NCBI GenBank assembly: GCA_946186225.1 | Contig: CAMHMK010000005.1 | Coordinates: 1 to 34,976, forward strand | Length of the DNA stretch: 34,976 nucleotides | Source: an uncultured Clostridia bacterium | GTDB taxonomy: Bacteria > Bacillota > Clostridia > Oscillospirales > Oscillospiraceae | Reading direction: 5' to 3' | In this document: piece after piece, positions 8,288-18,471 of the stretch | Layout: each line of letters starts with the position of its first letter | Numbering within the stretch: position 1 is the first letter of the stretch | Notes under the pieces: model-generated | The model's input: the letters and a program-made list of their open reading frames with translations, nothing else | Database searches by the model: none | What the model was told of the DNA's origin: nothing | Position numbers and translations under genes: made by a program

Positions 8288-10357
8288 TCAGGGTTCGGCG
8301 CTTTCGTTTTGCGGTTCGCTGCCCGGCTCCACAACGGGCTCAGAGATCGGCGGTTCGGTGGGGGGCTCCGACTGGGTGGGCGGCTCGGTGGGCGGCTCCG
8401 TGGCAGTGGGCTGCGGCATGGGGCCGTTGGACGCCGTGAGGGTCACGATCGTGCCGGGGGCCAGATCGACGTCGGCGCCGTGAGACTGGCGGATGATCTG
8501 GCCGGAGGGGACGGTGTCGCTGTATTCCCAGGTGAGATTGACCACCAGGCCCTTGGATTCCAGCAGCGCCTTGGCGGCGTTCTGCTCCATGCCCACGACG
8601 CTGACCATCCTGACCATCTGCTTGCCCTTGGAGACCGTCAGGGTGACGACAGAGTCGCGCTCGACCTCCGTCTCCGGCGCGGGATCCTGGGAAATGACGC
8701 AGCCGGCGGGGACGGAGCTGCTGTAATCCTCGACGATGCTGTGCTTCAGGTTCTTCTCCTTCAGCGATGCGATGGCGTCGGCAAGGGTGTAGTTGGCCAG
8801 ATTGGGAACACTGACCTTCTCCCTGCCCTGGCTGACGTAGATCGTGACGACCTGGCCCTCCTTGAGGGTGCTCTCGGGCAAGGGATCGGTGCGGATGACG
8901 AAGTTCTCCTTGACCTCATCGCTGAACTCCGGCTCCGTGAGCAGGGTCAGGTTGAGGTTCATCGCCTTGAGCTGGAACTGGGCGTTTTCCAGGGAATAGC
9001 GGGTCAGATCCGGCATGGAGTCGGTCCGCTCGCCCATGGAGATGTAGAGATAGATCTCCGTACCCGGGACGACCATCTCGCCCTCAGAGAGCGACTGGTT
9101 GATGACGACGCCGTCCGGATACTCGTCGCTGTACTGGTAGGAGTTGCCATCCACGATGAAGGTGAAATACTTGTACGGCGGCTGATCCTTCGGGATGTCG
9201 CTGTAGATGGAGCCAATCAGCCCGGGAACACTGACCTTCTCGGGCAGTGTCGTCTCGGCATTCGCGGAGATCGTGGTCGTGCTCTCCGCCTCGGCGGGCT
9301 TGTTCCGGCTTGCAAAGCGGACCACCAGGAAGATGACCACCAGCAGAGCGGCAACCCCGAGCACGGCGGCGACGCCGATCAGGAGCTTGCGGCGGCGGTC
9401 CTCAGCGTCGGTGTCATATTCGATCTGCCGCGGCTCCTCTCGGATGGGAACGGTCTGGGGCCGGACCAGAGGCTGGTTCCGGCCGCCGGTATTCGCGGAG
9501 GGACGGGCAGCCAGGAAGGTGAATCGGATGGTGGGATTTTTGCGGAATTCCTCCATGTCCTGCAGCATGTCGGTGACGCTGGCATAGCGGATGTTCAGAT
9601 CGGAGCACATGGCATGCATGGTGATCTGCTCCAGACCGGTGGGAATCTCGCTGTTGAGCAGGGACGGGGCCAGCGGGGTACCGTTAATGTGCTGGATGGC
9701 CACGCTGACCGGGGTCTCGCCGTCATAGGGCGGACGGCCGGTGAGCATCTCGTACATGACGACGCCCAGGGAGTAGATGTCGGTGCGGTTATCCACGCGC
9801 GCGCCCTTTGCCTGCTCGGGCGAAATATAGTGGACCGAGCCGAGGGCTTCCTTGGTCAGTGTGTTCTGGGCCGAGGCGACGCGGGCAATGCCGAAGTCGG
9901 CCACCTTGACGCTGCCGTCCTTGAGGATCATCACGTTGTGGGGCTTGATGTCCCGGTGGATGATGTTGCGGCTATGGGCGTGCTCCAGGGCCTTGGCGAT
10001 CTGCATGGCGAAGTGCAGGCACTCCCGCCAGGACAGCGGCCCCTTCTTTTCCATGTACTGCTTGAGGGTGATGCCGTCGATGAGCTCCATAACGATGAAG
10101 TCCACGGCCTCGTTTTTGGAGACGTCGTAGACGCTGACGATGTTCGGGTGAGAGAGCATCGCAACGGCCTGGGATTCGTTGTGAAACCGGCGGCGGAGAT
10201 CCGCGTCGTTGGTATAGTCGTCCTTGAGGATCTTGACCGCCACCAGACGGTTGAGGCGGTGGTCCATTGCCTTATACACCACAGCCATGCCGCCGACGCC
10301 GAGGATATCGAGGATCTCATAGCGATCGTCGAGCATTTTTCCGATATATTTATCCAT
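8288..10357 (-). CDS. prkC: PASTA-domain eukaryotic-type Ser/Thr protein kinase
   Basis: 689 aa; kinase motifs (IIHRDIKPHNVMI, DFGIA), TM segment, about four PASTA repeats, Pro/Glu/Thr-rich C-terminal tail. Confidence 0.95.
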   Translation of the reverse strand: MDKYIGKMLDDRYEILDILGVGGMAVVYKAMDHRLNRLVAVKILKDDYTNDADLRRRFHNESQAVAMLSHPNIVSVYDVSKNEAVDFIVMELIDGITLKQYMEKKGPLSWRECLHFAMQIAKALEHAHSRNIIHRDIKPHNVMILKDGSVKVADFGIARVASAQNTLTKEALGSVHYISPEQAKGARVDNRTDIYSLGVVMYEMLTGRPPYDGETPVSVAIQHINGTPLAPSLLNSEIPTGLEQITMHAMCSDLNIRYASVTDMLQDMEEFRKNPTIRFTFLAARPSANTGGRNQPLVRPQTVPIREEPRQIEYDTDAEDRRRKLLIGVAAVLGVAALLVVIFLVVRFASRNKPAEAESTTTISANAETTLPEKVSVPGLIGSIYSDIPKDQPPYKYFTFIVDGNSYQYSDEYPDGVVINQSLSEGEMVVPGTEIYLYISMGERTDSMPDLTRYSLENAQFQLKAMNLNLTLLTEPEFSDEVKENFVIRTDPLPESTLKEGQVVTIYVSQGREKVSVPNLANYTLADAIASLKEKNLKHSIVEDYSSSVPAGCVISQDPAPETEVERDSVVTLTVSKGKQMVRMVSVVGMEQNAAKALLESKGLVVNLTWEYSDTVPSGQIIRQSHGADVDLAPGTIVTLTASNGPMPQPTATEPPTEPPTQSEPPTEPPISEPVVEPGSEPQNESAEP

Positions 10358-10378
10358 GGATTTCCTCCTTTCCGCCCG

Positions 10379-11110
10379 TCAGCAGGCAATCAATACGGCA
10401 GTCACATTGTCTGCCGCGCCGCGGTCCTTCGCAATGCCGATCAGTCTGCGGCAACAGTCCTCCTTGTGAACCCCGTGGATCACCTCAAAGAGCAGCTCCT
10501 GGTCGGCCAGAAGATTGGTCAGGCCGTCCGAGCAGAGCAGAATGCAGTCGCCGGGTCGGACCGTACAGCGGAAGGTATCGCAGACCACAGACTGCTCGGT
10601 CCCGATGGCGCGGGTGATCAGGTTCTTGCCGGGGTAGGCCTTGGCCTGCTCGGAGGAGAGCTCCCCGCGCTGCACCATCAGCTCCACCAGGGAGTGGTCC
10701 ACGGTGATCTTGGTGATGCCGCTGCGATTGAGCAGATAGCCTCTGCTGTCGCCCACATTGGCAAAATATGCGGTTTTACCGATGATCAGTACTGCGACCA
10801 GGGTCGTTCCCATGCCGCGCATCTCCTCGCTCAGGGATGCGTTTTCATAGACTGCGGTGTTGGCAATGCCGGCGGCGGTCTTGAGCAGGTATTCGGCCTG
10901 CTCGTCGTTCATGCCGGCGCGGTAGCTGCGCTTGATCTCCTCGGTGAAGACCTCCGCAGCCAGGCGGCTGGCCACGTTGCCGGATTTGGCCCCGCCCATG
11001 CCGTCACAGACGACGGCGGCAAGATCGTGCTTGCCCAGCTGCTGCAGGAGAAAATAGTCCTGATTCTGCTGCCTGACCAGGCCGGGATCCGTTAATCCCC
11101 AAACTTCCAT
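10379..11110 (-). CDS. stp: PP2C-family protein phosphatase (PrpC/Stp)
   Basis: MEVWGLTDPGLVRQQNQDYFLLQQLGKHDLAAVVCDGMGGAKSGNVAS...; PP2C motifs; start set at ATG 11110. Confidence 0.93.
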   Translation of the reverse strand: MEVWGLTDPGLVRQQNQDYFLLQQLGKHDLAAVVCDGMGGAKSGNVASRLAAEVFTEEIKRSYRAGMNDEQAEYLLKTAAGIANTAVYENASLSEEMRGMGTTLVAVLIIGKTAYFANVGDSRGYLLNRSGITKITVDHSLVELMVQRGELSSEQAKAYPGKNLITRAIGTEQSVVCDTFRCTVRPGDCILLCSDGLTNLLADQELLFEVIHGVHKEDCCRRLIGIAKDRGAADNVTAVLIAC

Positions 11111-11145
11111 CCGGTTTTTCTCCTTTCCTTTCTGTGTGATTCGGG

Positions 11146-12192
11146 TCAGTCGGCGGAGGAGTCCTCCGCTCGACGATACTTTCGCCGAAGCTGCCCGCAG
11201 GATGCGTCGATGTCGCTGCCCAGGGTCCGGCGGACCGTGCACGGGATCCCGCTGCTTTCGAGCTGCTTCTGAAAGCGCAGGACCGTCTGCCGCTCGCTGG
11301 GCTCGAAGGGGCTCTCGTCCACATGATTGAGCGGGATCAGGTTCACATGGGCGGCCAGGCCGTGCAGGCGGCGAATCAGCAGCTTCGCAGCCTCCGGGCT
11401 GTCGTTGACGCCGCGGATCATGGCGTACTCGAAGGAGATCCGGCGGCCGGTGGCCTTGAAATAGTCCCGGCAGGCCTCCATCAGCGTCTCGACGTTCCAG
11501 GTGCGGTTGACCGGCATGATCCGGTCGCGGGTCTCGTCGTCCGGGGCGTGCAGGCTGACGGAAAGGGTGAGCTGCAGCTCGCTCTCGGCCAGGGTGCGGA
11601 TCTTCGGCACCACGCCGCAGGTGGAAAGGCTGATGTGGCGCATGCCGATGTTGGCGCCCTCGGGGCTGTTGACCAGCGTCAGAAAGCGGGTGACGTTGTC
11701 ATAGTTATCCAGCGGCTCGCCGATGCCCATCAGGACGATATTCGAGATCTCCTGGCCGGAATCGGCCTGGGTGAAGAGGACCTCATCGAGCATTTCTCCG
11801 GCGGAGAGCTTCCGCACCAGGCCGCCGATCGTGGACGCGCAGAAGGCGCAGCCCATGGGACAGCCCACCTCGGAGGAGATGCAGACCGTGTTGCCGTGGT
11901 GATAGCGCATCAGGACGGTCTCGACGCAGTTTCCGTCCCAAAGACGCCAGAGATATTTGATGGTTCCATCCAGGGCGGATTCCTGCTTGCGGACCACGGT
12001 CGGGCAGGTGAGCAGGAAGCGCTCGGACAGCTTCTCGCGCAGGGACAGGGAGAGGTTCGTCATGGCGGCGAAGTCCGGCACGGCCCGGTGGAGCCAGGAA
12101 TAGACCTGCTTGCCGCGGTATTTCGGCTCTCCCAGGTCGACCAGAGCCTGCTCGAGCTCCGCGAGGGTCAGATTTTTGATTTCAGGCTTCAA
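11146..12192 (-). CDS. rlmN: 23S rRNA/tRNA adenine methyltransferase RlmN (radical SAM)
   Basis: 348 aa; CISSEVGCPMGCAFCAS, LMGIGEPLDNYDNV. Confidence 0.96.
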   Translation of the reverse strand: MKPEIKNLTLAELEQALVDLGEPKYRGKQVYSWLHRAVPDFAAMTNLSLSLREKLSERFLLTCPTVVRKQESALDGTIKYLWRLWDGNCVETVLMRYHHGNTVCISSEVGCPMGCAFCASTIGGLVRKLSAGEMLDEVLFTQADSGQEISNIVLMGIGEPLDNYDNVTRFLTLVNSPEGANIGMRHISLSTCGVVPKIRTLAESELQLTLSVSLHAPDDETRDRIMPVNRTWNVETLMEACRDYFKATGRRISFEYAMIRGVNDSPEAAKLLIRRLHGLAAHVNLIPLNHVDESPFEPSERQTVLRFQKQLESSGIPCTVRRTLGSDIDASCGQLRRKYRRAEDSSAD

Positions 12193-13490
12193 AACTGCCT
12201 CCTGATCTTAGCGACAAAGAATCCGTCCGTCCCGTGGTCACAGGGCAGGAAGGTAAATGTCCCCTCGGGGGCCGAGAGGCCGCCGGGCAGGGAGAAGGGC
12301 TCTGCGGCGAAGCCGGGATGGGAAGCAAGGAAGGCGGAGACGAGGTCTTCGTTTTCCCGCTTTAAAATCGTGCAGGTGGCGTAGAGCAGGACGCCGCCCG
12401 GGCAGACGTGTCTCGCCTGGGCCGCCAGGATCCGTGCCTGCACCGCAGGCAGCTCCGCGAGCCGGTCCAGGTCCTTGTAGCGGATATCCGGCTTCTTGCG
12501 GATGACGCCGAGACCGGAGCAGGGCACGTCGACGATCACGAGATCGAAGCGGTCTGCCCAGTCGGGATTGGGCGTCGTGGCGTCGGCCTGGGAGGCTTGG
12601 ATGCAGTCCAGGCCCAAACGGTCCGCGCCGCGGGCGATGAGGTCGATCTTGTGCCCATGCAGGTCGCAGGACCGGATGCTGCCGCGGTTCTCCATTTGGA
12701 TCGCGGCGGCAAAGCTCTTGCCGCCGGGGGCGGCGCAGCAGTCGAGCACCTGCATGCCCGGCTGCGGGTCCGCGGCCAGGACCGCCATCCGGGCGGCGGG
12801 ATCCTGCACGTAGAACAGGCCCTCGCGGAAGGCGGCAGAGTGCTCCGGCGAGCCGCCGGAGAGGGTCAGGCAGTTTTCCAGCCACGGATGCGGCGCCACG
12901 GAAAAGCCCTCGTCCTCCAGGGAGGCCGTCACGGTCCGGGCGTCGGCACGGCGGGTGTTGACCTGTAAAAAGGTGGGCGGGGTGCCGTTGTGAGCGGCCA
13001 GCAGGGGCTCGAGCTTTTCTTCCCCCACGTTCTCCCGCAGAAGGTCCACCAGGGCCCGGGGATGACTGTAGCGCACGGCTGGGTCCTCCGGCAGGGCGAA
13101 GGCATTCTCCGCCCGCAGCATGGCGCGCAGAACGCCGTTGACCAGGCCGGCGGCGCGGGCGTTGGCATAGGCCTTGGTCTGATTTACGGCCTCGCTGACG
13201 GCAGCGGAGGGCGGAATCTTATCGGCAAAGGCGAGCTGGCAGACCGCCAGCCGCAGAATATCCAGAACGACGGGCTGGAGCTGGTCGAGCCGGCCCCGGA
13301 CGAAGCGGGAGAGCCAGAAGTCGATCAGCATCCGGTTTTGCAGGACCCCGAAGCACAGGCGGGTGGCCAGGGCCGCGTCGCGGCGGTCCAGCCCATCCCT
13401 GGCCAGGTTCTGCTTGAGCGCGCCGTCCGACCAGGCCCCGGCGCGGCGGCAGGCGATCAAGGTGGCAAGGGCGGTATCTCTGGCGGACAT
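12189..13490 (-). CDS. rsmB: 16S rRNA cytosine(967)-C5-methyltransferase
   Basis: 433 aa; NusB-like N-terminus, VLDCCAAPGGKSFAAA, VDVPCSGLGVIRKKPDIRY. Confidence 0.95.
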   Translation of the reverse strand: MSARDTALATLIACRRAGAWSDGALKQNLARDGLDRRDAALATRLCFGVLQNRMLIDFWLSRFVRGRLDQLQPVVLDILRLAVCQLAFADKIPPSAAVSEAVNQTKAYANARAAGLVNGVLRAMLRAENAFALPEDPAVRYSHPRALVDLLRENVGEEKLEPLLAAHNGTPPTFLQVNTRRADARTVTASLEDEGFSVAPHPWLENCLTLSGGSPEHSAAFREGLFYVQDPAARMAVLAADPQPGMQVLDCCAAPGGKSFAAAIQMENRGSIRSCDLHGHKIDLIARGADRLGLDCIQASQADATTPNPDWADRFDLVIVDVPCSGLGVIRKKPDIRYKDLDRLAELPAVQARILAAQARHVCPGGVLLYATCTILKRENEDLVSAFLASHPGFAAEPFSLPGGLSAPEGTFTFLPCDHGTDGFFVAKIRRQF

Positions 13491-13499
13491 GGGACCTCC

Positions 13500-14411
13500 T
13501 TACAGGTCGATGGGGTGGCCCCGGAAGTAGTCCGGCGCAGGCATGACCTTGCCGCCCTGGGCCTGGAGCCGGGTGATCAGGATCGCGCCGTCGGCACAGG
13601 CCACGACCAGTCCCTTTTTCGTCAGAGCCAGGGGTTTGCCGGGCGCGCCGGACTGCTCCGGCGCAGGCTGGGCCTGGTAGATCTTGAAGGCCGTCCCGGC
13701 GAGCTCCGCCGTGGCAATGGGCCAGGGGTTCAGCCCCCGGATCTGGGCAAGGATGGCGCGCATGGGGCGGTTCCAGTCGATGGGGCTGAGGGATTTATCC
13801 AGCATGGGGGCATAAGTGGCCAGGGCAGGGTCCTGCGGCGTGCGGGTCACAGTCCCGGCGGCGATGGCCGCGAGGGTATCCCGGAGCAGCTCTGCGCCGA
13901 GGACGGCCAGCCGGTCCATCAGCTCGCCGGCGGTCTCGTTGGGGCCGATGGCGGTCTTTCGGACGTCGATGATATCGCCCTCATCCATGCCGGCGTTGAG
14001 GTACATGGCGGTCACGCCGGTCTCCGGCAGGTCGTTCAGGACGGCCCATTGGACCGGGGCCGCGCCGCGCAGGGCGGGAAGGATACTGCCGTGGATGTTG
14101 ATGCAGCCGTACTTGGGAATGTCCAGCACGCGCTGGGGCAGAAGCTTGCCGTAGGCCACGGCCACGATCAGGTCCGGCCGGAGGGCGCGCAGCTCCTCCA
14201 CCGCCGCGTCGTCGCGGAAGGTGGTGGGCTGATAGACGGGCAGGCCTCTGGAAACGGCGAGCTGCTTGACCTCGGAGGCCAGGAGCTTCATGCCGCGGTT
14301 CTTGGGCGTATCGACCTTCGTATAGACGCCGACGATCTCATGCCCGGTCTCCGGAATCGCGGCCAGGCAGGTGGCGGCAAAGGCCGGGGTGCCCATAAAG
14401 ACGATTCTCAT
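13500..14411 (-). CDS. fmt: Methionyl-tRNA formyltransferase
   Basis: 303 aa; MRIVFMGTPAFA, CINIHGSILPALRGAAPVQWAVLN. Confidence 0.96.
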   Translation of the reverse strand: MRIVFMGTPAFAATCLAAIPETGHEIVGVYTKVDTPKNRGMKLLASEVKQLAVSRGLPVYQPTTFRDDAAVEELRALRPDLIVAVAYGKLLPQRVLDIPKYGCINIHGSILPALRGAAPVQWAVLNDLPETGVTAMYLNAGMDEGDIIDVRKTAIGPNETAGELMDRLAVLGAELLRDTLAAIAAGTVTRTPQDPALATYAPMLDKSLSPIDWNRPMRAILAQIRGLNPWPIATAELAGTAFKIYQAQPAPEQSGAPGKPLALTKKGLVVACADGAILITRLQAQGGKVMPAPDYFRGHPIDL

Positions 14412-14902
14412 TCGTCGGCGTCCTCGCCTTTCATGAGATTTTTGTATTCCTCGTCGGTCAGCATATGATATGCCTTTTCGGTGAAGATGTGGCCGTCGAG
14501 GTGCTCGGTCTCATGGCAGAAGCAGCGGGCGATCAGGCCCTCGGCCGCATATTCAAACCATTCGCCGTTACGGTCCTGGGCCTCGAGCTTGACGTAGTTC
14601 GGGCGCTTGACCATGCCGAAGCGGTCGGGAACGCTCAGACAGCCCTCCAGGCCGTCCTGTTCGCCGGAGGTCTCGAGGATCTTCGGGTTGACCAGCTCCA
14701 GGATCTCGTCGCCGGTGTCAACGACCACGACACGGCGGAGGATGCCGACCTGCGGCGCGGCCAGACCGACGCCGTTGGCCTGAGTGACGGTTTCCTTCAT
14801 GTCGTCGAGAAGGGTGCCGAGCTTGGCGTCAAAGGACGTGACCGGGCGGCAGACCTTTTTGAGCGCGTCATTTTCAAATGTGAGAATTTTTCTGAGTGCC
14901 AT
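14408..14902 (-). CDS. def: Peptide deformylase
   Basis: GVGLAAPQVG, EGCLSVP, CHETEHLDG (atypical CHETEHL variant of HExxH motif); ATG at 14902. Confidence 0.95.
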   Translation of the reverse strand: MALRKILTFENDALKKVCRPVTSFDAKLGTLLDDMKETVTQANGVGLAAPQVGILRRVVVVDTGDEILELVNPKILETSGEQDGLEGCLSVPDRFGMVKRPNYVKLEAQDRNGEWFEYAAEGLIARCFCHETEHLDGHIFTEKAYHMLTDEEYKNLMKGEDADE

Positions 14903-14912
14903 AATCGTTCCT

Positions 14913-17363
14913 CTATTCGTATCCGTTGATATCGACCCAGACGCTGACGCCGTCGGTCTCCTTCCGGCGGGAGAAGTCCCGGACGGCCTGGGAGAGCGCC
15001 AGGCGAAGCGCACGGCTGTTTTTGCACACCAGCGTCAGGCAGAATCGATATTTCTCGTTGATTTTCATGATCGGGGCAGGGGCGGGTCCGAGCAGATCCC
15101 GGACCGCGGGGCGCAGGCTCGGGTCCTGCAGCCGCTGCCAGAGGTCTGCGGCAAAAGCTGCGGCACAGCGCTCCACATGGGCCTCGGGGAAGCCGATGAA
15201 GCCGAACCGGATCAGGTCGGCAAAGGGCGGGGTGCCGGTGAGCTGCCGCTGGGAGAGCTCGGTTTCGAAGAAGCCGTCATAGTCCTGGCGGGAGGCCCGC
15301 AGAAGGACTTCATTTTTGGGGGTGAAGGTCTGGATCAGGGCGGCGCCGCGCTTGGCCCCCCGGCCGGAGCGGCCGACCACCTGGGTGACCAGATCAAAGG
15401 TCGTCTCAGCGGCGCGGAAGTGATCCACATAGAGGGACATATCCGCGTCCACGACGCCCACAAGGGTCACGTCGTTAAAATTCAGGCCCTTGGCGACCAT
15501 CTGGGTGCCGATCAGGATCGGGACGTCCTCGGTCTCGAAGCGGCGGAGGACGGCCTCATGGGGATTGGTGGGGGTGATGGTGTCGGCGTCCATGCGCAGG
15601 ACCTCGACCCCCGGGAAGGTCCGCCGCAGATCGTATTCCAGCTGCTGGGTGCCGAAGCCGACCCGCTTGAGGTGGCCGCCACAGACCGGGCAGGTTTCCA
15701 TCAGGGGCTCGGAATGGCCGCAGTAGTGGCACATCAGGCGGTCGTTGGCCATGTGATAGGTCAGATGGACGCTGCAGCGGGGACAGGAGGGCACATAGCC
15801 GCAGTCCACACAGACCACCAGGCGGTTACCGCCGCGGCGATTGAGCAGAAGGATGGTCTTTTCCTTCTTTTCCAGCCGCTGCGTGATCTCTTCGACCAGC
15901 GGGCGGCTGAGGGAGCTGGCGTTTCCGCGCAGGAGCTCCTGCTTCATGTCCACCAGCTTCACAGAGGGCAGTTCCCTGCCGTTGAAGCGATGATCCAGCC
16001 GGTAGAGGGCATAGACGCCCCGCCGGGCCAGATACGCGGATTCGATGCTCGGGGTGGCGGAGCCCAGCAGAACCAGCGCCCCCTCCTTCTGCCCTCGGTA
16101 GAGGGCGACCTCCCGGGCATGGTAGCGGGGGCTGTTCTCCGATTTGTAGGTGTGCTCCTGCTCCTCATCGAGGATGAAGACGCCCGGGTTTTGCAGGGGG
16201 GCAAAGACCGCCGATCGGGTGCCGACCACGACCCGTGCGTCGCCCCGGGCGACGCGCTTATAGGCGTCAAAGCGCTCTCCCACCGGAAGGGCGCTGTGCA
16301 TAACCGCGATCTGCGCGCCGAAGCAGGCGGCAAAGAGGCTGAGCAGCTGGGGCGTCAGCGCGATCTCGGGGACCAGCAGCATGGCGCTTTTCCCGTTTGC
16401 CAGGCAGTCGCGGATCAGATGGATATAGACGGCCGTCTTGCCGGAGCCGGTGACGCCCTGGAGCAGGGCTGCGCCGGGCTGCTGCGTGTGCATCTGGCGG
16501 CAGAGCCCTGCAAAGACGGCATTCTGTTCGGGATTGAGGGGGAAGGAGACGTCCCGCTCCGTCGGGACGATGGCCGGGCCGCGCAGGACCTCCTCGGCAT
16601 AGGTTTCGACCATGCCGGATTTTTCCAGCGCGTGCAGGGTCTGCAGGGACGCGCCGGTGAAGTAGCGAAGCTCCTTCCACGAGACAGTGTCCACCGTGGT
16701 CAGCAGCTCCATCACCGCGGCCTGCATGGGGGCCGCCCGACGCTTTTTGCGGAGGAATTCCGCCACGACGTCGCCGGAGGCGGCACAGCGGACCATGCGC
16801 TCGGTCTTGTCTCCGTTCTTGCGGCGGTTCTCGTTCTGCACCGAGAGCCAGCGCCTGGCGCGCAGGCCGTCCGCCGCATCGCGGGTGTGCCTTCGCTCGC
16901 CGGTCTGGCGGAAGAGGGCCTCGAGGCTCAGACTGCCGCCGGCAGCCTGGAGCAGGCGCACCACGCCGGCAGCAGCCGGGTCGCCGGAGAGGCGGTCCTC
17001 CCAGTCGGCAGGCAGATCCTCGAGCTTGAGGATCTCGCGGTTTTCGATCCACAGTCCGCCCGGAAGCATGGCGTGGATGGCGTCATAGAAGGTGCAGAAA
17101 TAGCGCTCCCGGACAAAGGCAGCCAGACGTAGCTGGGTCTGCGTCATCACCGGGGCGGGGTCCAAGACAGACTGGATCTGCTTGAGGCCTTCCTCCTGCC
17201 CCTCCTCCACGGAGAGAACCATGCCCTCCGAGGCGCGGTTGCCGCGGCCGAAGGGAACGGTCACCCGCTGGCCCGGGCAAACTGCCAGCGCAGGCGGGAC
17301 GGCATAGCTGTAGGGCTTGTCGATGGAGTAGATCAGGCCCTCCACGGCAATTTTCGCGATCAT
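14913..17363 (-). CDS. priA: Primosomal protein N' (replication restart helicase)
   Basis: LLQGVTGSGKTAVYIHLI, DEEQEHTYKSENSPRYHARE, Zn-binding cysteines CVDCGYVPSCPRCS...CHYCGH; start MIAKIAVEGL at 17363. Confidence 0.96.
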   Translation of the reverse strand: MIAKIAVEGLIYSIDKPYSYAVPPALAVCPGQRVTVPFGRGNRASEGMVLSVEEGQEEGLKQIQSVLDPAPVMTQTQLRLAAFVRERYFCTFYDAIHAMLPGGLWIENREILKLEDLPADWEDRLSGDPAAAGVVRLLQAAGGSLSLEALFRQTGERRHTRDAADGLRARRWLSVQNENRRKNGDKTERMVRCAASGDVVAEFLRKKRRAAPMQAAVMELLTTVDTVSWKELRYFTGASLQTLHALEKSGMVETYAEEVLRGPAIVPTERDVSFPLNPEQNAVFAGLCRQMHTQQPGAALLQGVTGSGKTAVYIHLIRDCLANGKSAMLLVPEIALTPQLLSLFAACFGAQIAVMHSALPVGERFDAYKRVARGDARVVVGTRSAVFAPLQNPGVFILDEEQEHTYKSENSPRYHAREVALYRGQKEGALVLLGSATPSIESAYLARRGVYALYRLDHRFNGRELPSVKLVDMKQELLRGNASSLSRPLVEEITQRLEKKEKTILLLNRRGGNRLVVCVDCGYVPSCPRCSVHLTYHMANDRLMCHYCGHSEPLMETCPVCGGHLKRVGFGTQQLEYDLRRTFPGVEVLRMDADTITPTNPHEAVLRRFETEDVPILIGTQMVAKGLNFNDVTLVGVVDADMSLYVDHFRAAETTFDLVTQVVGRSGRGAKRGAALIQTFTPKNEVLLRASRQDYDGFFETELSQRQLTGTPPFADLIRFGFIGFPEAHVERCAAAFAADLWQRLQDPSLRPAVRDLLGPAPAPIMKINEKYRFCLTLVCKNSRALRLALSQAVRDFSRRKETDGVSVWVDINGYE

Positions 17364-17394
17364 GGACGTCCCTCCCGGCATGGCATCTGCTGGC

Positions 17395-17601
17395 TCAGCG
17401 CAGGTACTCCTTCTTGACCTCGGCTGCGAGCTTGCCGTCGGCGACCTCGCGGATGGCGAGGGTGACGGGCTTCTCCTCCAGGGGTTCGTCGAATTCGCGC
17501 GCCTCGATGGAGATCTGGCGGGCGCGGCGGGCCACCACGTTCACCAGAAGGTAGCGGCTGTCAATGTGTTTCAAAAGCTCACTCATCGGGGGATAAAGCA
17601 T
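17395..17601 (-). CDS. rpoZ: DNA-directed RNA polymerase omega subunit
   Basis: 68 aa; SELLKHIDSRYLLVNVVARRARQI; position between gmk and priA. Confidence 0.9.
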   Translation of the reverse strand: MLYPPMSELLKHIDSRYLLVNVVARRARQISIEAREFDEPLEEKPVTLAIREVADGKLAAEVKKEYLR

Positions 17602-17602
17602 T

Positions 17603-18205
17603 TCAGTTGCCTCCTAAGCTTAATTCTTTCAGATGGTTTTCCGCGCGGAGCGTGTCGGCGCGGAGGATGGCGGCCACGTCGGCCACCGCCGTTTCAATGT
17701 CGTCGTTGACGACGATGTAGTCGTACTGCGGTGCGATCCGGTACTCTTCCTTCGCGGTCTCCAGGCGCAGGGCAATGGCGGCCTCGTCGGTGTCCCGGCG
17801 GCCGCGCAGACGCGCTGCCAGGGCTTCAAAGGACGGAGCAGCAATGAAGACCGTGATGGCCTCGGGCCGCTTCTGCTTGATCTGCAGCGCGCCCTGGACC
17901 TCGATCTCCAGCAGGACGTCCCGGCCCTCGGCCAGCTTCTGCTCGATGGGCTCGAGCGGGCTGCCGTAGCAGTTGTTGACGTAGCGGGCGTATTCCAGAA
18001 ACTGCCCCTCGGCGATCATCCGGTCGAACTGCTCGTGCGAAATAAAGTGGTACTGCACGCCGTCGGTTTCGCTGGGGCGGATCGCCCGCGTGGTGGCCGA
18101 GACGGACAGCCAGGTGTTGGGGTCGCGGGCCAGCAGGCCCTTGACCACGGTGCCCTTTCCGACGCCGGATGGGCCGGAAATAACAATCAGTCTACCCTTC
18201 TTCAA
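17603..18205 (-). CDS. gmk: Guanylate kinase
   Basis: [28 protein letters not shown] start at 18205 preceded by GAGGAGG. Confidence 0.95.
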   Translation of the reverse strand: MKKGRLIVISGPSGVGKGTVVKGLLARDPNTWLSVSATTRAIRPSETDGVQYHFISHEQFDRMIAEGQFLEYARYVNNCYGSPLEPIEQKLAEGRDVLLEIEVQGALQIKQKRPEAITVFIAAPSFEALAARLRGRRDTDEAAIALRLETAKEEYRIAPQYDYIVVNDDIETAVADVAAILRADTLRAENHLKELSLGGN

Positions 18206-18449
18206 CGGGATCCTCCTCTTCGGAAACGCGGCCGGCAATGGTCTTCGGCTCGAGACCGGAGAGAATCACATGATCGGTATCCATGATCAGGACCGAACGG
18301 GTCTTGCGCCCGTAGCTGGCGTCGATCAGCATGCCCCTGTCCCTGGCCTCCTGAATCAGTCGCTTGACCGGGGCGGAGTCAGGGCTGATGACGGTCAGCA
18401 GCCGCTGCGCGGATACCATGTTGCCAAAGCCGATGTTGATGAGTTTCAT
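18192..18449 (-). CDS. remA: RemA-family (DUF370) regulatory protein
   Basis: 85 aa [64 protein letters not shown]. Confidence 0.95.
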   Translation of the reverse strand: MKLINIGFGNMVSAQRLLTVISPDSAPVKRLIQEARDRGMLIDASYGRKTRSVLIMDTDHVILSGLEPKTIAGRVSEEEDPVEEG

Positions 18450-18471
18450 TTCTGTTCCTTCTTTGCAGGGC

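Noticed and set aside
8309-11095. 928-aa plus-strand ORF opposite prkC and stp
   Set aside because: Antisense to two confidently identified genes; composition typical of high-GC antisense frames, no recognisable domain, no promoter or RBS seen.
14784-17132. 782-aa plus-strand ORF opposite priA/def
   Set aside because: Antisense shadow of priA; His/Gly/Asp-rich low-information translation.
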